DNA of 64,000 bases from Ditylenchus dipsaci (Eukaryota > Nematoda > Chromadorea > Rhabditida > Anguinidae), in assembly GCA_004194705.1 (NCBI GenBank), contig SADC01000277.1, positions 1 through 64,000 of the forward strand. Reading direction: 5' to 3'. Shown piece after piece: positions 11,346 through 22,977 of this stretch. The translations under genes and the position numbers were made by a program. Within the stretch, counting starts at the first letter, position 1, and each line of letters begins with the position of its first letter. The notes beneath the pieces are model-generated. The model worked only from the letters and a program-made list of their open reading frames with translations. It ran no database searches and was not told the origin of the DNA.

Positions 11346-11949
11346 CAAAAAAAAGATATTTTTAATTAGGAACTTGTTTACTTGGGGGAGGGGGCCTTTT
11401 TGGTTAACTATGAATAGTGTTTAGACGTCTTCTAAGTAACTTATATATGCTTAAAACCCATAAAAAAGTAGTTTCCGAACAATTTCCGCACTAAAAAATA
11501 GGTTTTCGAAAAATTTTGGTTTACCATAAGTTGACCGATTGCCTTGTCCCCCAAGCTAAAATATCGGGTATCAAGGTATCCTACCGCGTTTTGGTCACTG
11601 GAGTTAGGCAAAAAGTCTCTATATGTATTTTTGATCAAGAGTCTTGCTCGATTATGTCTAAGGTAAGTCTCTAACCAACCAAGCCCCTGCGCCCCCTTCA
11701 GGGGCGCAGGGTGCTTGGTTGCTTGGGGGTTCAGATGCGCACACCCAAATAGCTTAGACGGGTACATGACAATTTTCCGCCGACAATTTTCCGCCGACAA
11801 TTTTCCGCCGTCAATTTTCCGCCGCGACAATTTTTCCGCCGACAATTTTCCGCCGTCATTTTCCGCCGCGACAATTTTCCGCCGACAATTTTCCGCCGCT
11901 GTAATTTTAGTTTCTGTTTTTCAAGGCGGTGGTGAATCCACCCGTCGCA

Positions 11950-12190
11950 AATTTACCCTCCAGGTTTGAGGTTACAGGTTCAAATACTGGTGTAGCCGAC
12001 ATTATATTTCTTGAAGAACAGCATAAGTCGACCAGTAAGCCTGAGGGGTGTGGGTAGAAAAACACCCTACTGCCTTCCCTAAATGGGTATCAACCTCCAA
12101 AACCCAAAATTTCGTTTTTAGGTTTAAAAAATAAAAAATTTTGTACCTTTACCAGAATCATTTCTTAAAGTTTTTAATGCTAAAACAGAG
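11950..12190 (+). repeat. tRNA-like B-box repeat in the foldback core
   Basis: Contains aggttacaggttcaaatact, resembling a Pol III B box, followed by cataagtcgaccagtaagcc and a ccaaaacccaaaattt tail. It is homologous to 30545-30740, where the B box is better preserved (ggttcgaatcc). May be a SINE carried in the element or the element's own core. Confidence 0.55.
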
Positions 12191-12239
12191 TTTTTAACGT
12201 TTTGCATTGGAAGCCAAAGTAAAACATTTATATAAAAGT

Positions 12240-12560
12240 ATTCTACCACGTTTTGATCACTGGAGCTGGGCAGAAAGAGTATCTATATACATTTTTGATC
12301 AAGAGTCTTGCTCGGAATCAATGTAAGGTAAGTGAGTGCGCGCATCTCTAACAAACCAAGCCCCTGCGCCCCTTTGGGGACGCAGGGGCTTGGGGGCTTG
12401 GGGCTTGGAGTTGAGATGCGCACACCCACGTACCTTAGACACAAATCACTCAAAAAAGAGTCTGGATGCAAAAAATAGATATGCATACCAGAGTTTCTTT
12501 ATGCTTTAGGCCCCAGTTAACAAAACTATGTTCAAATCCATCTTTTTTGGCGTGTCTAGC
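12240..12560. repeat. Dispersed hairpin family, fullest copy
   Basis: Order of parts: ttttgatcactggagctggg; a cttgctcggaatca phrase; gtaaggtaagtgagtgcgcg; a GC hairpin (aagcccctgcgcc with its complement); gagatgcgcacacccacgta; cttagacacaaatcactc; ctggatgca; gagtttctttatgc. Both flanks of the hairpin carry a ctaaggta(a/c)gtg phrase in opposite orientation. Other copies: 9165, 11560/13021, 30990-31380, 54640-54960, 58890-59040, 59060-59165, 59655-59930. No open frame; the ends vary from copy to copy. Confidence 0.7.
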
Positions 12561-13340
12561 ATCTCTTAGAATAGTTTGCCGTGCTCCTTTTCCGCAAAAG
12601 ACAACTTTTGATGTGGGAACATGTCAGAAAATAGTTTCTTTATCATTTCAAGGAGGGAGGGAGGCCAACCCTATCGTGAAGTATAGTATTTTTCAAATAA
12701 ACTGACGGACTATATGGGTTAATAATCGGACAATTTTTTAGATAGTCAAAGCGCACTCTGAGTCCCATTCTAGGTGGGTTAGCATCAAATAATATCATGT
12801 TTATGCTGACGCAAATATTGTCGTGCAGATATTACGCATAATTTAAAAGAGAAACTGAAATTATGGCAGCGGAAAATTGACGGCGGAAAATTGGTCGGCG
12901 GAAAATTGGTCGGCGGAAAATTTGTCGGCGGAAAATTGGTCGGCGGAAATTTGTCGGCGGAAAATTGTCGGCGGAAAATTGTCGGCGGAAAATTGACGGC
13001 GGAAAATTGACCGGTACCGGCTTAGACGCAAATCACTCGAAAGTGATTCTGGATGCATAAAAACAATATGCATACCAGAGTTTATTCATGCGGTAGGCCA
13101 AGTCAACAAAACTATGTTCGAATCCCAACTTTTCGGTATTTTTTCGGATATCCAGTTACCCTTTTTGGTGTATTAGCTTGGGGGACCAAGGCAATTGGTC
13201 GACTTATGGTAACTAAAATTTTCTCGAAATCCTATCTTTTTAGTACGGAAAATGTTGGGAAACAACTTTTTTTTTAATCGGTTTTAGCGTATAAAAAATT
13301 ACTTAGAAAACGAAACATTATTCATAGTTGACCAAAAAAG

Positions 13341-14090
13341 TCCCCTTTAGGCACAGAGTTTTGTAAGCATAAAACAGTTACGAAAAATGCTTCAAGATAA
13401 GAAATAAAGAAAAATTTGGAGCGTTAAGCAGAAAATCCCAAAAAATATTCGAAAATCATTTTTGACGTAACATTGTCTTTTGGATAAGCAAACTCTTAAA
13501 TCAAACACTGGGTTTGCGCATTTTTCAATTTTCGGTATTTTCTCTCTTTTGTTCCTTTTTTCAGCTTTCGGTGGCTATAATGGAGGTGTGAAATCGAAGT
13601 GTGAAGGCTTTGACTGACCAGAGCTAGCTCATTTTGGCTCGAAAATACGGGATCAAAGCTTCCAACTTCCGCTTTTTGGGTTTAACACGAAAAAACATAA
13701 ATCTCGATCATTAAAACATGCATTAAAATTTCGGTGACTTCACACTTCACACCTCCAAGAATTCATTTTGACCTACTTCCACTCTGTTCCACCCAGGGCG
13801 TGTGTATAAAAAATATTCAGCATGACCTTATCGATATGGTACGCGGAGTGCTAAGAATTTTTTTTTAAACTTACTAATAAAGAATAGAGTTCAAAAAAAT
13901 AAAGAAGAAAACTATGACAATCATGGAAGCTGTAATTATATTTCCTGTTGCTGATGCAATCTGTGTATATACAAACAATGCAGCCAATATAATCTAAAAC
14001 CAAAAAAATTTATCGCGGCTTCGAAAATAGGCTTCATGTAAGTTTTTGTTACTCTTTGTAAGTCGTATTACTAAAACTTATGAGTCATAA
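13341..14090. other. Noncoding stretch with a small palindrome
   Basis: 13575-13765 is an inverted repeat bounded by ggaggtgtgaaatcgaagtg and cttcacacttcacacctcc. A related hairpin lies at 46690-46885. The remainder is AT-rich with nothing recognised. Confidence 0.5.
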
Positions 14091-14098
14091 GTTATGAC

Positions 14099-15400
14099 TA
14101 GGGACCGGATTTAATGTTTTTGCATATTTTTTTGCTAATATGCTTTGGACTAAACATACCTTAGAAACGCTTTTTAGCTTAGTTTTGAGCGTCTTTATGC
14201 TGTTTTTTACAGCATATTTCTGCATATTTTGCGTTTTAGAGCATATTTGCATATTAACTGCATATTCTGACTTTTTGAGGCATATTTTGGTCATACAGTC
14301 GACGCTCCCAATAACATACACCCCAAAAGTTCGTTCCCGTCTAGGGTCCGACACTTTTTTTAGCCCATTTTTTCAAATTTTTTCCATTTCTGTTTTGACA
14401 GTCTGGTCGCAAATATCGCAAGGATTCTTATTTTGCCGATCACTTTTGCAGAAAACAATGATTTTGACATTTAAAAAGCAAAAACTCCCATTAACATACA
14501 CCTGTTTGTGGATTTCGTGTATGTTAATGGAGTTTTTGCTTTTTAAATGTCAAAATCATTGTTTTCTGCGAAAATGATCGGCAAAATCGGAATCCTTGCG
14601 ATATTTGCGACCAGACTGTCAAAACAGAAATGAAAATATTTTGAAAATTGGGTTAAAAAAAGTGTCGGACCCTAGGCGGGAAACGAACTTTTGGGGTGTA
14701 TGTTATTGGGAGTGTCGACTGCATTTCAACTATTTTTGCTTAAAAATTATAAATTTTAGACACCTATGCTAAAGTTCTGTTATTTTCTTATTTTAAGGTA
14801 GCCTTTTTAGCTGAATTACTTTATACCCATAAGCAAAAATTTTGTCGATCAAATTTTTTTTAGGAAAACAGTGATCCTCGTCTGAAAAACACATCTTTAC
14901 AAGTTTTGACTTAACATTTTCTTAGTTATATTGAAAAATAATCATAAGAATTATCTTCATTCAATAAATGCAGTGTAAGACTAGTTTTTTTCCCCGTTCC
15001 AGTGATTTAAATGACAAAAACGACAAAACCTCGATTCTTTTTAAAAGTGATCATTTTACTTGCAAGCCGCTTGATAGACGATTTTTATATAAGTGTTAAA
15101 TTAATGATTTTCCATTATCAAAATAAAAAAGGGTCGAATTCTTAATTATTTCCAAGACGAGGTATATATTGTTTGTAAAATCTTAAAGAGATTTTTTTAA
15201 TAATAAAGGCTGAAAAAGTATGTTTTTATCTGTAAAACAGCCTAATTCAGCCTATAAAACTTTTTTACGTGTGAACTTTTAGATCATATTATGTCAACTT
15301 TTCAGCATATTGCGCGATTTTTAGGGCATATTTCGCTGTTTTTAGGGTGTATTTTGTACGCATATTTCTCATTTTTAAGAGCTTATAAATCCGGTCCCTA
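14099..15400. mobile_element. hAT-like nonautonomous element with GCATATTT repeats
   Basis: Ends TAGGGACCGGATTTAATG and ...AAATCCGGTCCCTA. Flanks gttatgac (14091-14098) and cttatgac (15401-15408) match at 7 of 8 bases, fitting an 8-bp hAT duplication. Multiple gcatattt units occupy both ends in opposite orientation. A CAGTC-family MITE is nested at 14296-14721. No transposase frame. Confidence 0.78.
14296..14721. mobile_element. CAGTC-family MITE, cassette ATAACATACACC
   Basis: Nearly perfect palindrome of 426 bp. Ends CAGTCGACGCTCCCAATAAC and complement, 5' flank TA. The cassette taacatacacc lies next to both ends and again on both sides of the centre (about 14490-14530). Conserved core: agttcgttcccgtctagggt, ccgacactttttt, cagtctggtcgcaaatatcg, ccgatcac. 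Confidence 0.85.
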
Positions 15401-15639
15401 CTTATGACCTCTTTTTGTTGACTTTCCTGTAGAAAGGTATGACCGTCAACAAATTCTACCATTAAAAAGTCATTTTTGTCCGCTTTAGAAGTTAGAGCAT
15501 CTGAAAAACTAGTGAAAACCCTATTTTAGCCCACTCACATATCGGTACTCCTGCCTGTTATTTCAAAGTCAACAGATTTTTCAACTATCGATAAGCTGGC
15601 AGTACTGGATAGTGGCGTTAAGCCTTGTATCTAATGACT

Positions 15640-16018
15640 GAGAGTAAATCTCATGTTTTTAACGCGGGAAAGGCTGTAAATTTTTTTTCCGTCATTGAAC
15701 TTTTTAACTCTTTTGGTCACATTTTGTAGCTAAGATTCAGGGCTACTTAATAAAAAAATTCCAGGCACAAATATATGAAAAAGTTTTGATAAAAATGCGA
15801 TACTCTCACTCTGCCTTGCACTCTGCCATTGACTGTAATGATTGAAAGGCAGAGTAAAAGTAAACGCATTTTTATCAAAATTTCTTCAGAGATATTGTCT
15901 AAAAAATTTATCGTGTAGCTCCGAATCTTAGCTACAAAATGACACCAACAGAAATTTTTTTATGAACAAAAAAGTTTACAGCCCGTCCCGCGTTAAAAAA
16001 ACCTGATATTTACTCTCA
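15640..16018. mobile_element. Palindromic element with AT-rich arms
   Basis: Arms gagtaaatctcatgttttta and its degenerate complement at 15990-16017; inner arms include gtagctaagattcagggcta and the complement at 15915-15940. The centre contains two oppositely oriented actctgcct blocks. No coding potential. Confidence 0.55.
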
Positions 16019-16021
16019 CAA

Positions 16022-16400
16022 GGGAACCGTTCAAACTGTAAAATGTTAATCCCTGAAATTTTTGTGTGCTTTTAGTATCTTTCCATGTTTTTCGACGCGC
16101 TGAATACGAAAATCATACGTATAGCGATCCCTGGAATCGTCCCTGAATTTCGATTTTTGGATGCCTTGGTCCCCCAAGCTGTTTTTTTGGATATTTGGAA
16201 TCTGAAAAAAATCAGCTTGGGAGACCAAGGTATCCGAAAATCAAAATTTTTCGGGTCAATCCCAGGGATGGCTATACGTATGTTTTTCGTATTCAGCGCA
16301 TCGAAAAACATGGGAGATTGAAAAAAAATATAAAAATGCTAAAATATAAAAATTCCGAAAATTCCATGACTCAACATTTCTTAGTTCGAACGGTTACCTT
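16022..16400. mobile_element. Palindromic element with GGAACCGTTC ends
   Basis: Left end ggaaccgttcaaactgtaaa; right end ttcgaacggttacc. A clean inner hairpin spans 16080-16315 (tccatgtttttcgacgcgct with its complement), and its loop carries the recurrent ccttggtcccccaagct motif twice in opposite orientation. Ends resemble those of 4612-5660. Confidence 0.6.
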
Positions 16401-16453
16401 GTCAGTCATCAACAAACGGGGCTTTAGAGTGCCGTTTTATCGAGCTTTGACTG

Positions 16454-16900
16454 TACTCAAAATAAATAAAACTCTACCGTTAAAACTATAGAAACAACAC
16501 CAAAATAAGGTCTTTTCCATTGTTCATAAGTTTTCACTAGCAAAGTAGCCATAATTCTTTCAACAATCAGAAAAATCCATATGTAACTTCTGCTGGCTAG
16601 AGTAAACCATTGAGCTAGTTCTATGAATAATGTCAAGCGTCCAGATATTTCAGAACAGATCATTACATTTGAAAGGTTTGATATTCTAGCTAAAGCGTAC
16701 AAACAACTACAACACAGTAAAATAGTAACATAACTTTTAGATTGATATGCAGCACCGATGTAGTAGTTATTAAACAAAAGGTGAGTACACTTAGCGGAAC
16801 TAAAAGCACATTTACGAGAAATTCCATAAGTTCTTCGCTGTAAGATAATAAGAAAATAAAAAGTACATCTAAATACAATTATGTTAAATGCCATATGCAA
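16454..16900 (-). pseudogene. Nematode chemoreceptor fragment, Sre-like (TM1-TM4)
   Basis: Two frames together give a serpentine-receptor-like protein. 16878-16690 encodes the first hydrophobic segments, with VLHINLKVMLLFYCVVVVCT, and from about 16690 the frame shifts to YALARISNLSNVMICSE..., ending in VERIMATLLVKTYEQWKR. An ER..AT......YE signature after transmembrane 3 is characteristic of class-e (Sre) receptors of nematodes. The gene stops at a CAGTC-type element end (tttgactgta at 16453), so the last transmembrane helices are missing. A broken chemoreceptor is the best reading; a sequencing indel could explain the frameshift but not the truncation. Confidence 0.6.
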
Positions 16901-17040
16901 AATGTAACTTGTATAAGATGAGAAAAAATTTTTTGACCATTTGAAATGTTTTTTTTGCCATTTTGGGCCCTTTTTCTCCGAAATCGTTTAACGAGAACGC
17001 ACTTTTATTGCACTCTATTCGTAAATAAATGAATTCAGAT

Positions 17041-17275
17041 TCCCGTATTTCCTCTAATAGAGCCAGACTGGCTTTATTTTTCAAACTCCAGTTTTTCATA
17101 AAAAAACTGGGTCTAACTTTTTACTTTTAAAACATTTTTGACCAAAATGAAAAGCCAATTCATTGAGCTCGTGGGAGCTAATAAACATACAGTCAAGTCT
17201 CGATATAAGATACCCCCGATATAAGATACACCTAGGTCCGGTCCCTGGGTGTATCTTATATAGAGACTTTGTTTG
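17041..17275. mobile_element. Partial MITE ends (TACCGTA-like and CAGTC-like)
   Basis: 17042 onward has ccgtatttcctctaatagag with an agccagactggct cassette but no matching partner end. At 17192 a CAGTC-family end begins (cagtcaagtctcgatataag) with the cassette ataagatacacc twice and a ccggtccctggg loop, then fades after 17265. Both look truncated. Confidence 0.5.
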
Positions 17276-17279
17276 TATT

Positions 17280-18230
17280 AAATGGGTTTACAAACACCAG
17301 GTGGGCTATATGGATCTACAAAGCTAGGATAGGGCTCTGTTTGAACAAAAATCCGGTATATTTTATATCTACTTTTTTGCGATGGACACTGCGTCGAATA
17401 TACAGAGTGACACGAAAAACAGTCACATTTTTGAATGAAATTTGAACCAAATCTTTTGTCTTCAATATATTTTCAAATTTGTTTATTTGACTGCCATTAG
17501 ATTGGATATAAATTCAGATTGGATACGGTTTTTTTCAAATTTGCTCAGTCTGCGACACAAGTTTGAGTGTACTTATGAACGACAATTTTCAAAAATCAGG
17601 GCCGCAGCCAGAGCACAAATTCGAAAAACTCAGAGCTAGAGCCAGAGCGAGAATTTTGAACCACTGGTCCTAAGTTATAAACGACTTATTACAAGTTGCT
17701 AGTAACCAGAATAAAAGTATTTTCAGCGCAAAAAATTTTAAAAAGTGAATAATCTGAAGTGCTATAAGTAAAGACCTTACTGTTCACTTAGGAAAGTATA
17801 ACATAATCACTTAATTCAATTGTCTCAAGTCAAGCGAAATTGCGTTAATGTAATTTTCCTTGAAACATCGAACTATTCGACCAAAAGGCTTTGGAAGGAA
17901 AAAATAATAAAAATTAAAAATTTTTGCTATGCGAACTATTATTTGTCTTTTTTTTTCTTTGTTTTTTTCTCGGCTTTTTTATTTTTTTGTTGCAAGTCCA
18001 CAGCCATGATACCAATTTGTTGAATACGACAAGACTCAGATGGAAACCATTAAAAACCCAAGAACACGCTTTAACATACGCACACAATCCAAGTCAGAAG
18101 CTAAAAATTTCTACTACATTTAAAAAAGCGCCAAGTTATGAACAAAGCTCTAGAAAACCAAACTAATTATTGTAATCAGTTATACCAAGGTTTTAGGGCA
18201 AGTACAAATATTCTAGCATTTTTTGCAATC
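17280..18230. other. Noncoding stretch
   Basis: AT-rich, no repeat ends or motifs recognised. Short open frames at 17442-17639 and 17820-18166 contain homopolymer-rich sequence and no domain. Confidence 0.5.
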
Positions 18231-18237
18231 TGGTATA

Positions 18238-18421
18238 CAGTCAAACCTCTATATAGCATCCCACAAGGGACCGGCCCTGCCCGGATGCAATGTAGAGGTG
18301 GACGCAATATAGAGGGTCGATTATAGGTAATTTCTTTGCAGGCCAACCAAACCAAAAAAAAAAGCGGATGCAATAAAGAGGTGGATGCAATGTAGAGGGT
18401 TGCTATATAGAGGTTTGACTG
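18238..18421. mobile_element. CAGTC-family MITE, cassette ATATAGCATCC/GATGCAAT
   Basis: Ends CAGTCAAACCTCTATATAGC and complement, with TA on both sides (18236-18237, 18422-18423). The centre has gggaccggccctgcc, the same GGGACCGG core as 1894-2029. The cassette ggatgcaatgtagaggt is repeated four times. Confidence 0.85.
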
Positions 18422-18678
18422 TAAAAACTTGTTTTGAAGTAATTAATTAGTTATTATATTCGAGTATTATATTAGCAGTTTTACAGACATTTTTCTAGCA
18501 TAGGAGGCTTATTCAAAATGTTGTTCAAATTGTATTTTTTACAGTTACTTCACAAAACTTTCGTATGCATAGTAAAAATAAAACTTTTTTACAGACAATA
18601 GTTTGAAATTGATATATTTATTGTATACTAGAATCTCATCCTATCACAAATCGTTTAACCTTAACTGGTGCATCTGTA

Positions 18679-21600
18679 TCACAAAACCAATCTTTTGTTG
18701 ATAGCCTGCCAGATCTTACGGATATTGCAGCCGGGATAGCCATTGCTTGGTTTGTAGGTGATCAGCTCCTCAAAAAAAATATTCCTATACTTCATTATCT
18801 GGGGCCCGTAACCGAATTTTGACCATTTTATAAATGTCTTATCTTTTGAGCCTTAAGTGTTTTTTGAGAAAAGATTGACCAAAATCTGACTTTTTCACTA
18901 AGGGAACCAAAAAATCAATCATGGATAGAATCCATGAGAAAACCTTCAATATGAGACCATCTAGAGGACCAGCCAAACATGCCTTCCTACTGGGGGTGGC
19001 CTTATATCGGAGTTTTACTGTATTGTCAAAAGCTGAAAATTAAAAACCTTTTCAATTTTCCTGATCACAGAGAGCGACTGTACCACAATTCTTGCGTCAA
19101 AAAACTCGACCAGTGCTTTCTCAGTAGACTGGAATCTAGCAACAACTTCCTCGCCCGCCCATTTAGTGGTCATTCGGAGCTTTAGAGGGCGTGGCATGCC
19201 CATTCCATTTAGCCATCTAGTTAGGTGAATACATTTTTCATCCGGCTTTGTGCTCCATTTCTTGTGGAAGTCAACTCTTTCAGCATCAGCTAGCCAGCCA
19301 GTGAGATTCTCAGCCCCAATCAACTTCAGCAGAAACTCCACTTGATCCTTGTCAGACCAGCCTCGCTTGGCTTCTTTGAGGTTGAAGAAAATGAGACATT
19401 TGTCTTTGTCTTTCTCCTTCTCGAACATGTTGCACTTGGGGTATTGCTGGATCTCACCGTGGTTGACCATGTGTTTAAGCAAGTAGTTCACAAAGATGTT
19501 TAAACTGGTCAGCTAAAAATAGTAATCTAGGCTAATTCTTTCAGCTTTTTTGGTATATATTCGGATGATAATTACTATAGATTTTATCTATTGCCCATTG
19601 CCAATTTGAAATAAAAAAACGAAAAAAATCACAAATAAAACAGAAGGAAGGTCTTGAAAGAAGAACAAAATTTTAAAAAGTACAATCCCACCCTGATTTA
19701 AAGGAGGCGTAAATTCTACTCAGGTTTGAAAAAGTGGCTTCCATGGCGCATTGCATGAGCGTTTTCGGTTTTTGACCCGAAATGGTGTTGCAGGTTCGAT
19801 CCCACGTGGTGACATGCTATTTATTTGGCTTTTTTGACCAATTTTAGGGGTAATTTGGGTCGCTGTTTCCGAATCTGGCGTCAAAAAAGTCTCATCAGAT
19901 CTAAAACTGGTCAAACAATCCAAAATAAATAGCATGCCACCACGTGGGATCTAACCTGCAACACCATTTTGGGCAAAAAACGCAAACGCTTACGCACTGC
20001 GCCATGGAGGCAATTTTTCATACCCAAGTAGCTTTTACCCCTCCTTTAAACCTGATTTCCGACAAAAAATTGTGTTGTGCAAAATTTTTCGTTTTCAAAT
20101 TTTATTGAAGGGAACTTAAGAGTCATTATCCGATTTTTTTCATTAATTAAATATACTTGCCTGATGTGGCCAATTGTAGTCCACAGACACAAACTGTTGA
20201 CCAATAGAAAGAAGGCATGGAAAGTCTTCCCTCTTCATCTCCATGAGTTCACAGCTACTGCCTGAGGGCTAAAACGTGAATTTTCTATAATCTTCTTTTT
20301 TTTGGGAAAGATATAAACTAGGGCAGTACTTTTGCAGTAGATATTTCTACTTAAAAATTATTACCAAAATATTCGTCGTATATTTTAGAATTTGTAAATT
20401 CCTTAAGCCACCCAGTAAAAATTTGATTTCTAACTTAAAAACTTAAAACTCACCGGATCGTACGAGAAAGGCTGTCGATGGATCTGATAGTCATGTCCCA
20501 AACTTTGCTTTTTCTGCTCCATATACCAGTGTCTTTTGAAGAGACTTAAAAAACTCAATATCATTTCAAAGTTTATAGATTGAGAAATTAACTATTCTAA
20601 ATCACACAACGGCTGAGCTTTTCAATAGCAAGAAATTGCTGATGCTGAGGAATAAACACTTGTTTTAGCGTGATCTGGCACTTGGTCCTTGATCCAATGG
20701 AGCATTGGCAGCATGACGTCAAGCACTTTACCAGGGTAGAAGCAACACTTGCCTTCGAGTATGGGCCTTTCCAGCTTGAAAGCCATAGATTCCAGGATCT
20801 GGTTCATCATAGCAGTCAAGTTGAAGTGCTGATACAGTGGATGTTTTCTGTGAAAGAAAAAATTCTTTTTGACAAAAAATGATAAATACAACCTGCGCTG
20901 ATATTTTTGTCTTGGCATCAGCTCGAAAAACTTGACAAGGAACAGCTCATCCACTTCATTTTGCAAAGCATAAAAGGTCAAATTGAGTCGCTTCTCAACA
21001 ATTCTTTGCACTTCTTTGCTGGTCTGAATTTTATAATTTTGAATAAATTTACGTTTAGCTTTTAGTTTTTATTTTAAAACACCTTATTTTTTCTAAATCC
21101 GACCTTCCCTCTATTTCCGCAATTCTTTAATATTTAAAGGTCAATGTCTTGGAGCAAAGTTAATACAGTCGAACCTGGATATAAGGCCACCCCCAAGAGC
21201 TCGTTCCGTCTATCGTCCGACATTTTTTTTAAACTCAAATATTGAAAATTTTTGAGCGTTCTGTTGGAATGGTCTGGTCGTGAATATTACAGGGTTTCCG
21301 ATTTCGCCGATCGTTTTTCAAAACCCGACATTTTTGGCTCTAAAAAACCAAAACCTATAATAAGACCAACTGCTTTCAAAAAGGGCTGGTCTAATATCGA
21401 GGTTTTGTTTTACTTTTAAGTTTTGTGAAATCGGAATTCTTGCGATATTTTGCATCAGACTGTGAAAACAGAACTGGCAAAATCTTTCGAAAATTGAGGC
21501 AAAAAAAGCTTCGGATCCTAGGCGGGAACGAACTTTTGGGTGGTCTATATCCAGGTTCGACTGTATGTCATAGAATTGTTTATTGTGTTTTCATAACTCT

Positions 21601-22085
21601 TACGAGCTTTACTAATTCCGCTTTTTAAATTTTTGATTTTTACACAAAAATCTTGAGATCGACCAAGCGAGTTGAGCGATTTTGCCACAGACGGAATTCT
21701 AGAAAAATTTCGGTAATTTTCGTCTCCTTTTGACACTCCCATTCAGCCGGTCCCAAAGGTAGATAGCTCAAGGAATAGAAAATACGTATTTTTTAAGTCA
21801 CACTCATTTAAAATTATTAGTTTTGCGTTACACAAAATCAAAAAATATCGGAGCTGATCTAAAATCATGATGACATCCATTAAGCTGCGAGTTCATTTTA
21901 TATGCCGAAAAGGCATCAAATTAGTTAGCACTAAAATTTTTCAACTTCTGATCCAAAGACTGCTCAAGTTGCACTTATTTTTTTGATCCTAAAACACTTA
22001 CCCTTCTCAACTTGCTCATTTCGTGGTAATTGAGATGTTGAAAGAAAATCTTTTCTTTAATTTCTAGGGGCAATCGGAGCAGCAT
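18679..22085 (-). CDS. F-box protein, seven exons
   Basis: Exons on the minus strand: 22085-22002, 21023-20893, 20847 to about 20655, about 20547-20454, 20268-20161, 19512-19048 and 18768-18679. Exon 1 starts at ATG and encodes LLRLPLEIKEKIFFQHLNY then HEMSKLRR, an F-box-like LP.E....IF..L pattern, continuing in phase to TSKEVQRIVEKRL in exon 2. Donors are GTAAGT, GTTGTA, GTGAGT, a GC-type CAG|GCAAGT after exon 5 and a weak GTTTTT after exon 6. Exons 4-7 join in phase; exon 5 is exactly 36 codons. The exon 3-4 phase does not close, so one indel or a missed junction is likely. F-box proteins recruit substrates to SCF ubiquitin ligases; nematodes have very many. I do not recognise the C-terminal domain (TGWLADAERVDFHKKW...). 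Predicted length about 400 residues. Confidence 0.62.
18850..19016. mobile_element. CAGTC-family end inside the F-box gene
   Basis: ggtggccttatatcggagtt ending in tactgta at 19020 is one end of a CAGTC MITE with cassette ataaggccacc. The opposite end is not clear. It lies between the last two exons, so would be intronic. Confidence 0.5.
19700..20045. mobile_element. Palindrome with tRNA-like arms
   Basis: Both arms contain a tRNA-like pair of Pol III boxes: tggcgcattgcatgagcg followed about 45 bp later by ggttcgatccc at 19793. The mirror copy is at 19930-20010 with catggcgcagtgcgtaagcg (minus strand). The loop is 19865-19905. It sits in the intron between F-box exons 5 and 6. It could be a pair of inverted tRNA-derived SINE heads or a MITE that captured one. 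Confidence 0.6.
21166..21563. mobile_element. CAGTC-family MITE, cassette ATAAGGCCACC
   Basis: Ends CAGTCGAACCTGGATATAAG and complement, flanked by TA (21164-21165, 21564-21565). Core gctcgttccgtctatcgtcc, ggtctggtcgtgaatatt, gccgatcg. The cassette near the ends reads ataaggccacc and that of the centre aataagaccaac. Intronic in the F-box gene. Confidence 0.83.
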
Positions 22086-22620
22086 GTTTAAGAGATGTTA
22101 TTGAATGTTAAAAGACTGGACAGAGAGAGCTTTGAAAGCAAAGAAAACTATTTCTTCTATTTTTTGTAAAGCCATTTGATAATCAATAATGTGTGGGACG
22201 GTCTGCTGCATAGGATATCAAAGGAAACAACATCAAGATTATTATGAAAAAATTGTGTAAACTTAATATTTGGTATTTGAAAAATATATTTTAAACATTT
22301 TTTAAAACTTTCAAATCAATTCCCCGAAATTCTTGATTATTTTAATAAAGCATGTAAATAAAGGCGTGAAGTCCAGTGACAAATCATTAAATATAATGCG
22401 CCTCCAAATAATTTTTTTGTTCATTTCTAACTCAGCAAAATACCATCCTGAGTCAGTTTTGGGTGTGGTAATAACTGTGAGATTCTCGTACATCATACGA
22501 GAAATTCAACAGTTAACGATGGGGCAAAATTTGACTAACAATGGAATGTATGGTAGTGTCCATCGACATGAAGAAACTTTATATACCACTTGATAGCGCA
22601 TGAAAAATGACTATTTGACT
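22086..22620. other. 5' flank of the F-box gene
   Basis: AT-rich and without recognised features; presumably holds the promoter of the minus-strand F-box gene, but I see no specific element. Confidence 0.35.
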
Positions 22621-22622
22621 TA

Positions 22623-22864
22623 CCGTATTTCCTCTAAAATAGCCCCGGGCTATTTTATTCAACCTCCAATTTTCAGAAAATTTGGATTCGATTTCGAGAT
22701 TTTCGGGTGGAAATCCAAATCGAAAAAGTGGAATCGGTAGAGCTCGTGGAGTTAAAAAATGCGAAAGACAGATTTGCAAAATATTCACTCTAGCTTGAGA
22801 TATAGGTCTTCCAAGTAGGGGGGAGGGCTATTTTAGAAGGAGGGCTATTTTAGAGGAAATACGG
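22623..22864. mobile_element. TACCGTA-family MITE, cassette AATAGCCCCGGG
   Basis: Ends CCGTATTTCCTCTAAAATAG and complement, flanked by TA. The cassette aaaatagcc appears at both ends. The core has gattttcgggtggaaatcc, gtggaatcggtagagctcgt and tctagcttgagata. Noncoding. Confidence 0.83.
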
Positions 22865-22977
22865 TAGATATTCTTTTCTGCTATGGAGTGAGGTTAAGGG
22901 AATGAAAATGCGCTTGAAAATTTGCCAATTCAGTTAAACTATAATAAGCGTTAGCCTAAATTAGGAATCTGTGCTTG

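Larger units (their letters stand above)
11761..13019. mobile_element. Foldback element, CCGCCGACAATTTT arrays, 9-bp duplication
   Basis: Flanked by a perfect 9-bp duplication gcttagacg (11752-11760 and 13020-13028). Left end ggtacatgacaattttccgc; right end is the complement type ending ggtaccg. Each end is a tandem array of cgacaattttccg units in opposite orientation (11766-11900 and 12872-13012), bounded inside by matching flanks (taattttagtttct and gaaactgaaatta). The core has a promoter-like sequence (11955-12110) shared with the element at 30406-33505, and a nested repeat at 12240-12560. No transposase. Foldback and some Mutator-like elements make 9-bp duplications. Confidence 0.88.
11395..13340. 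mobile_element. Host palindromic element, split by a foldback insertion
   Basis: Outer arms pair: ttggttaactatgaatagtg at 11399 with the complement at 13315-13335, and a ttgtcccccaagct block at 11551 with agcttgggggaccaag at 13187. Inward it carries the tctaaggtaagt family halves (11560-11760 and 13021-13180). Relatives are at 58620-58810. It was interrupted at gcttagacg by the element 11761-13019. Confidence 0.7.

Noticed and set aside
10887..11424. Overlapping open frames of 120-160 codons on both strands, rich in W-R-V-G-E or S-P-T-A-K-L
   Set aside because: They follow the tandem array ttggcgag exactly and exist in several frames at once; no start context or domain. By-products of the repeat.
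9165..12560. Spliced-leader RNA gene suggested by ctaag|gtaagtgag
   Set aside because: No Sm-binding site or leader-like conserved 5' end is evident, and the phrase occurs on both sides of the hairpin. Kept as a repeat family only.
14085..14577. Open frames of 89 and 145 codons near 14.1-14.6 kb
   Set aside because: Both are within the hAT-like element and nested palindromic MITE; similar frames on both strands arise from the hairpin.
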